Position numbers and translations under genes: made by a program. DNA of 64,000 bases from Pseudoxanthomonas sp. J35 (GTDB lineage Bacteria; Pseudomonadota; Gammaproteobacteria; Xanthomonadales; Xanthomonadaceae). Positions 61,859-64,000 of this stretch are shown one piece after another. Where the stretch lies: NCBI RefSeq assembly GCF_000513995.1, contig NZ_AZVB01000022.1, positions 24,163 through 88,162 of the forward strand, written 5' to 3'. Under the pieces are notes generated by a model. The model did not search any database and was not told where the DNA came from. It saw nothing but the letters and a program-made list of their open reading frames with translations. Positions within the stretch are counted from its first letter, which is position 1, and each line of letters begins with the position of its first letter.

Positions 61859-62683
61859 ATGAGTACGCCGCACGAATCCAGCCTCGGCCGCGAGGTCGCC
61901 TACCCCACCCGCTACGACCCGGGCCTGCTGTTCCCGATCCCGCGCGCCGGTGCGCGGGTCGAACTGGGCCTGGCCGCGGGCGACGCCCTGCCGTTCGCCG
62001 GCCACGACCGCTGGCACGCCTACGAGCTCAGCTGGCTGGACGGCCGCGGCAAACCCTGCGTAGCCACCGCCACCGTGCAGGTGCCGGCCGGCTCGCCGAA
62101 CCTGGTCGAGTCCAAGTCGCTCAAGCTTTACCTCAACTCGCTCAACGCGCACCGCTTCGACAGCGCGGAGGCGGTGCTGGCGTGCATAGCGGGCGACCTG
62201 TCGCGCAGTGCCGGCGCACCGGTGACGGTGGCTTTCGGCCTGCCGGCGATGGCCGCCGCCGCGGACGACGAAGGCGAATCGCTGGACGCGATCGAGGTCG
62301 ACTTCGACCGCTACGGCCCGCCCGATGCCACGCTGCTGTCGGCCGCTGCCGGCGACATCGTCGAGGAACACCTGCAGTCCTCACTGCTGAAGTCCAACTG
62401 CCCGGTCACCGGCCAGCCGGACTGGGCCAGCGTGCACCTGCGCTACCGCGGCCCGCGCATCGACCGCGCCGGACTGCTGCGTTACCTGGTGAGCTTCCGC
62501 GAGCATGCCGAATTCCACGAGCAGTGCGTGGAACGGATCTTCCTCGACGTGCTGCGCCAGTGCGCTCCGCAGAGCCTGTCGGTGGAAGCCCGTTACACGC
62601 GTCGCGGCGGCCTGGACATCAACCCGTGGCGTGGCACTGCCGATACCACGCCGCCCCCCGCGCGACGCGACGAACGCCAGTAG
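61859..62683 (+). CDS. queF: NADPH-dependent 7-cyano-7-deazaguanine reductase
   Basis: A 274-residue long-form QueF with two T-fold halves. The N-terminal half has [15 protein letters not shown], the QueF motif binding NADPH. The C-terminal half has [13 protein letters not shown], whose Cys forms the thioimide with preQ0 and whose Asp is catalytic. It makes preQ1 for queuosine in tRNA. A hairpin follows directly after the stop. Confidence 0.95.
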   Translation: MSTPHESSLGREVAYPTRYDPGLLFPIPRAGARVELGLAAGDALPFAGHDRWHAYELSWLDGRGKPCVATATVQVPAGSPNLVESKSLKLYLNSLNAHRFDSAEAVLACIAGDLSRSAGAPVTVAFGLPAMAAAADDEGESLDAIEVDFDRYGPPDATLLSAAAGDIVEEHLQSSLLKSNCPVTGQPDWASVHLRYRGPRIDRAGLLRYLVSFREHAEFHEQCVERIFLDVLRQCAPQSLSVEARYTRRGGLDINPWRGTADTTPPPARRDERQ

Positions 62684-62710
62684 GCGTGTCGCCGGCGACG
62701 GGCGACACGC
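62684..62710 (+). terminator. Hairpin at the end of queF
   Basis: GCGTGTCGCC and GGCGACACGC form a perfect 10-bp stem with a 6-nt loop, directly after the stop. There is no T-tract, so termination strength is uncertain. Confidence 0.5.
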
Positions 62711-62795
62711 TCCAATAAATGTTTCACGAGCCCCGGATACTTTGTTAACAGGGGCTGTGAGACGGTGGCCGCGCCTTCAGAACCAGGCCACGGGC

Positions 62796-63095
62796 ATGAG
62801 CAACGGCAACAAGCCGGACTTCTCCAACGTGCAAGGCGGCGTCCGCAGCACCGAGAGCGAGCGTGCCGACTTCGGCAACGTCCAGGGTGGCGTGCGCTCC
62901 ACCGAGGAGATCGTGAACCCGCCGGAACAGACCTATACGGTCGCCAAGGGCGACACGCTTTCCGCGATCGCGAAGCAGTTCTACGGCAAGGCCAGCGCCT
63001 GGCCGCAGATCTTCGAGGCCAACCGCGACCAGCTCGACGATCCGGACCGGATCAAGCCCGGGCAGGTGCTGAAGATCCCGCCGGCGAAGGACTGA
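62796..63095 (+). CDS. Small LysM protein with tandem N-terminal repeats
   Basis: A 99-residue protein with no signal peptide. Residues 10-40 contain the ten-residue unit [10 protein letters not shown] twice. The C-terminal LysM domain starts at [20 protein letters not shown] and ends VLKIPPAKD. It resembles the E. coli Kbp (YgaU) LysM part but lacks a BON domain. Kbp binds K+; whether this one does is open. Confidence 0.85.
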   Translation: MSNGNKPDFSNVQGGVRSTESERADFGNVQGGVRSTEEIVNPPEQTYTVAKGDTLSAIAKQFYGKASAWPQIFEANRDQLDDPDRIKPGQVLKIPPAKD

Positions 63096-63135
63096 CGTCC
63101 ACCGCGCCGCTCCGTGCCCCCACAAGGACCCTGAC

Positions 63136-63627
63136 ATGAGCCGCAACCGCCTGCTGTATCCCCTTTCCGCCGCGCTGGCCGCCACGCTCGCCCTGTCGGC
63201 GTGCAAGAAGTCCGAGCCCACGCCGCCACCGGCGCCGGCCGAAACCGCGCCGGTAGCGACGCCGATGGAACCGGCCGCGCCCGCCGCCGCCGCGAGCGTG
63301 ACCGCCGTGGACCTGGGCAACAGCGTCGGTCCGGACAACCGCGTCGCCGCCCCGGCCACCACCTTCGCGCCGAACGACACCATCTACGCCGCGGTCAGCA
63401 CGCGCACCGCCGATGCCGCCGCCACCGTCCCCGGCAAGCTCTCCGCCCGCTGGACCTTTCAGGACGGCCAGACCGTGCACGAGGAAAGCCGCGACCTGAA
63501 CCTGACCGGTGACGGCGTGACCACGTTCCAGATCAGCAAGCCCGACGGCTTCCCCGCCGGGCGCTACAAGGTCGAAATCTCCCTCGACGGATCGGTGGTC
63601 CAGTCGAAGGAGTTCGAGGTGAAGTAG
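63136..63627 (+). CDS. Lipoprotein, unknown function
   Basis: A 163-residue protein with a signal peptide and lipobox LSAC (Cys23), then a Pro/Ala-rich linker (about residues 28-55). A beta-sandwich-like domain follows (KLSARWTFQDGQTVHEESRD; GRYKVEISLDG). It is probably anchored in the outer membrane. It lies 40 nt after the LysM gene, has an AAGGA SD, and ends at a strong terminator, so the two form a unit. Confidence 0.75.
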   Translation: MSRNRLLYPLSAALAATLALSACKKSEPTPPPAPAETAPVATPMEPAAPAAAASVTAVDLGNSVGPDNRVAAPATTFAPNDTIYAAVSTRTADAAATVPGKLSARWTFQDGQTVHEESRDLNLTGDGVTTFQISKPDGFPAGRYKVEISLDGSVVQSKEFEVK

Positions 63628-63678
63628 GGAAGGACGGCTCTCTCTCCTGCTCTCTCTCCCAGCAGGGCGAGTCAGATT

Positions 63679-63708
63679 GGGCGCGGTGCGAACCGCGCCC
63701 TCTTTTTT
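63679..63708 (+). terminator. Intrinsic terminator
   Basis: A 9-bp stem GGGCGCGGT/ACCGCGCCC with a GCGA loop, then TCTTTTTT. It ends the LysM-lipoprotein unit, just before the transposase end. Confidence 0.9.
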
Positions 63709-63711
63709 GGT

Positions 63712-64000
63712 TCATCTCCCAACTCCGGGGAAGGCCGCCCGGATCTTGAGGAAGAAGTAGGCGTCATCGCGGAAGCCGTAGGCCATGCGCTTGATGACCT
63801 TGATCTTGTTGTTGATGCCCTCGACCAGGTTGGTGCCCAGCGGCCACCGGCAGTGGGCCAGGATGCCGGGCAGGTAGGGCTCCAGGCGCCGGACGAAGAT
63901 CTTCAGCGGCTCCAGCCCGCTGCGCAGGGCCCGGCGCTTCCACTGCTTCCAGGCGCGTAACGCCCAGGCGCGGCTGCGATATCGCCACAACTGTTTGAGG
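63712..64000 (-). mobile_element. ISL3-family transposase, 3' part (continues beyond the window)
   Basis: The frame runs from the window edge to a stop at 63712. The visible roughly 96 residues are the C-terminal end of an ISL3 DDE transposase: LEPYLPGILAHCRWPLGTNL, VEGINNKIKVIKRMAYGFRD, DAYFFLKIRAAFPG. The full gene and its left inverted repeat are outside. The right end of the element is not identifiable in the short gap to the terminator. Confidence 0.88.

Noticed and set aside
1..64000. CRISPR array, tRNA, rRNA, prophage or toxin-antitoxin genes
   Set aside because: No spaced direct repeats, no cloverleaf-like segments, no phage structural genes and no adjacent small toxin pair were found on either strand.

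Overview
The window is about 70% GC. Gene content points to a gammaproteobacterium of the Xanthomonadaceae (Pseudoxanthomonas, Lysobacter, Luteimonas or Stenotrophomonas type). Supporting signs are BioC/BioH with a PEBP protein, two TonB-dependent receptors, a LacI-family regulator beside a sugar symporter and a GH3 enzyme, a fused indolepyruvate ferredoxin oxidoreductase, and GTAG-type REP elements with a RAYT transposase. Genus assignment is inference. The window is chromosomal housekeeping DNA with accessory islands. No tRNA, rRNA or CRISPR array was seen.

Layout. 1-6.5 kb: 3' part of tex, a persulfide-type ArsR regulator divergent from an AhpD-like gene and followed by a membrane rhodanese, a RAYT transposase, a frameshifted cation efflux gene, and mnmG. 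6.5-6.95 kb: a gene-free stretch with a sigma-54-type promoter, a well-folded RNA candidate and two opposed terminators. 7-9.9 kb: a Tyr/Gly-rich lipoprotein, a PLP dehydratase, a YdcF-like protein and a SnoaL-like protein. 10-16.9 kb (minus): bioC, bioH, PEBP, a TPR/sulfotransferase-like protein, YheT-type hydrolase, PlsC and a thioesterase. 16.9-20.6 kb (minus): a tightly overlapping chain parA-like, sixA, yceI, phospholipase D. 20.7-28.5 kb: Ycf46-like AAA ATPase, AEC transporter, 2OG oxygenase, TPR protein, indolepyruvate oxidoreductase.

29-34.5 kb (minus): a sugar-use cluster of GH3 lipoprotein glucosidase, SSS symporter and LacI regulator, headed by a palindrome lying on the -35 box. 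A palindrome with the same core precedes the class I aldolase gene at 53.4 kb. 35-39.7 kb: cytochrome c, secreted nuclease, M20 peptidase, TSUP permease. 40.1-49.9 kb (minus): one operon with a TonB receptor, Spinster-type MFS, carboxylesterase, acyl-CoA ligase, TetR, SDR and thiolase. It reads as an outer-membrane-to-acetyl-CoA route and could suit esters of 3-hydroxy acids. 50-55.7 kb: purU, OYE-type reductase, sirtuin, aldolase, nicotinamidase, small proteins, thioesterase. 56.2-58.4 kb: a decayed TonB receptor joined by a deletion to the tail of a DUF2200 gene. 58.4-63.7 kb: zapE, a hydrolase, DMT permease, queF, a LysM protein and a lipoprotein. The window ends inside an ISL3-type transposase.

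Two intergenic islands (39.7-40.1 and 60.3-60.8 kb) carry the same composite repeat: a GTAG BIME followed by a longer element. That element has long inverted arms and an internal hairpin whose stem differs by compensatory changes between the copies. Several gene starts have a -10-like box 6-8 bases before the ATG and no Shine-Dalgarno sequence, which suggests leaderless mRNAs.
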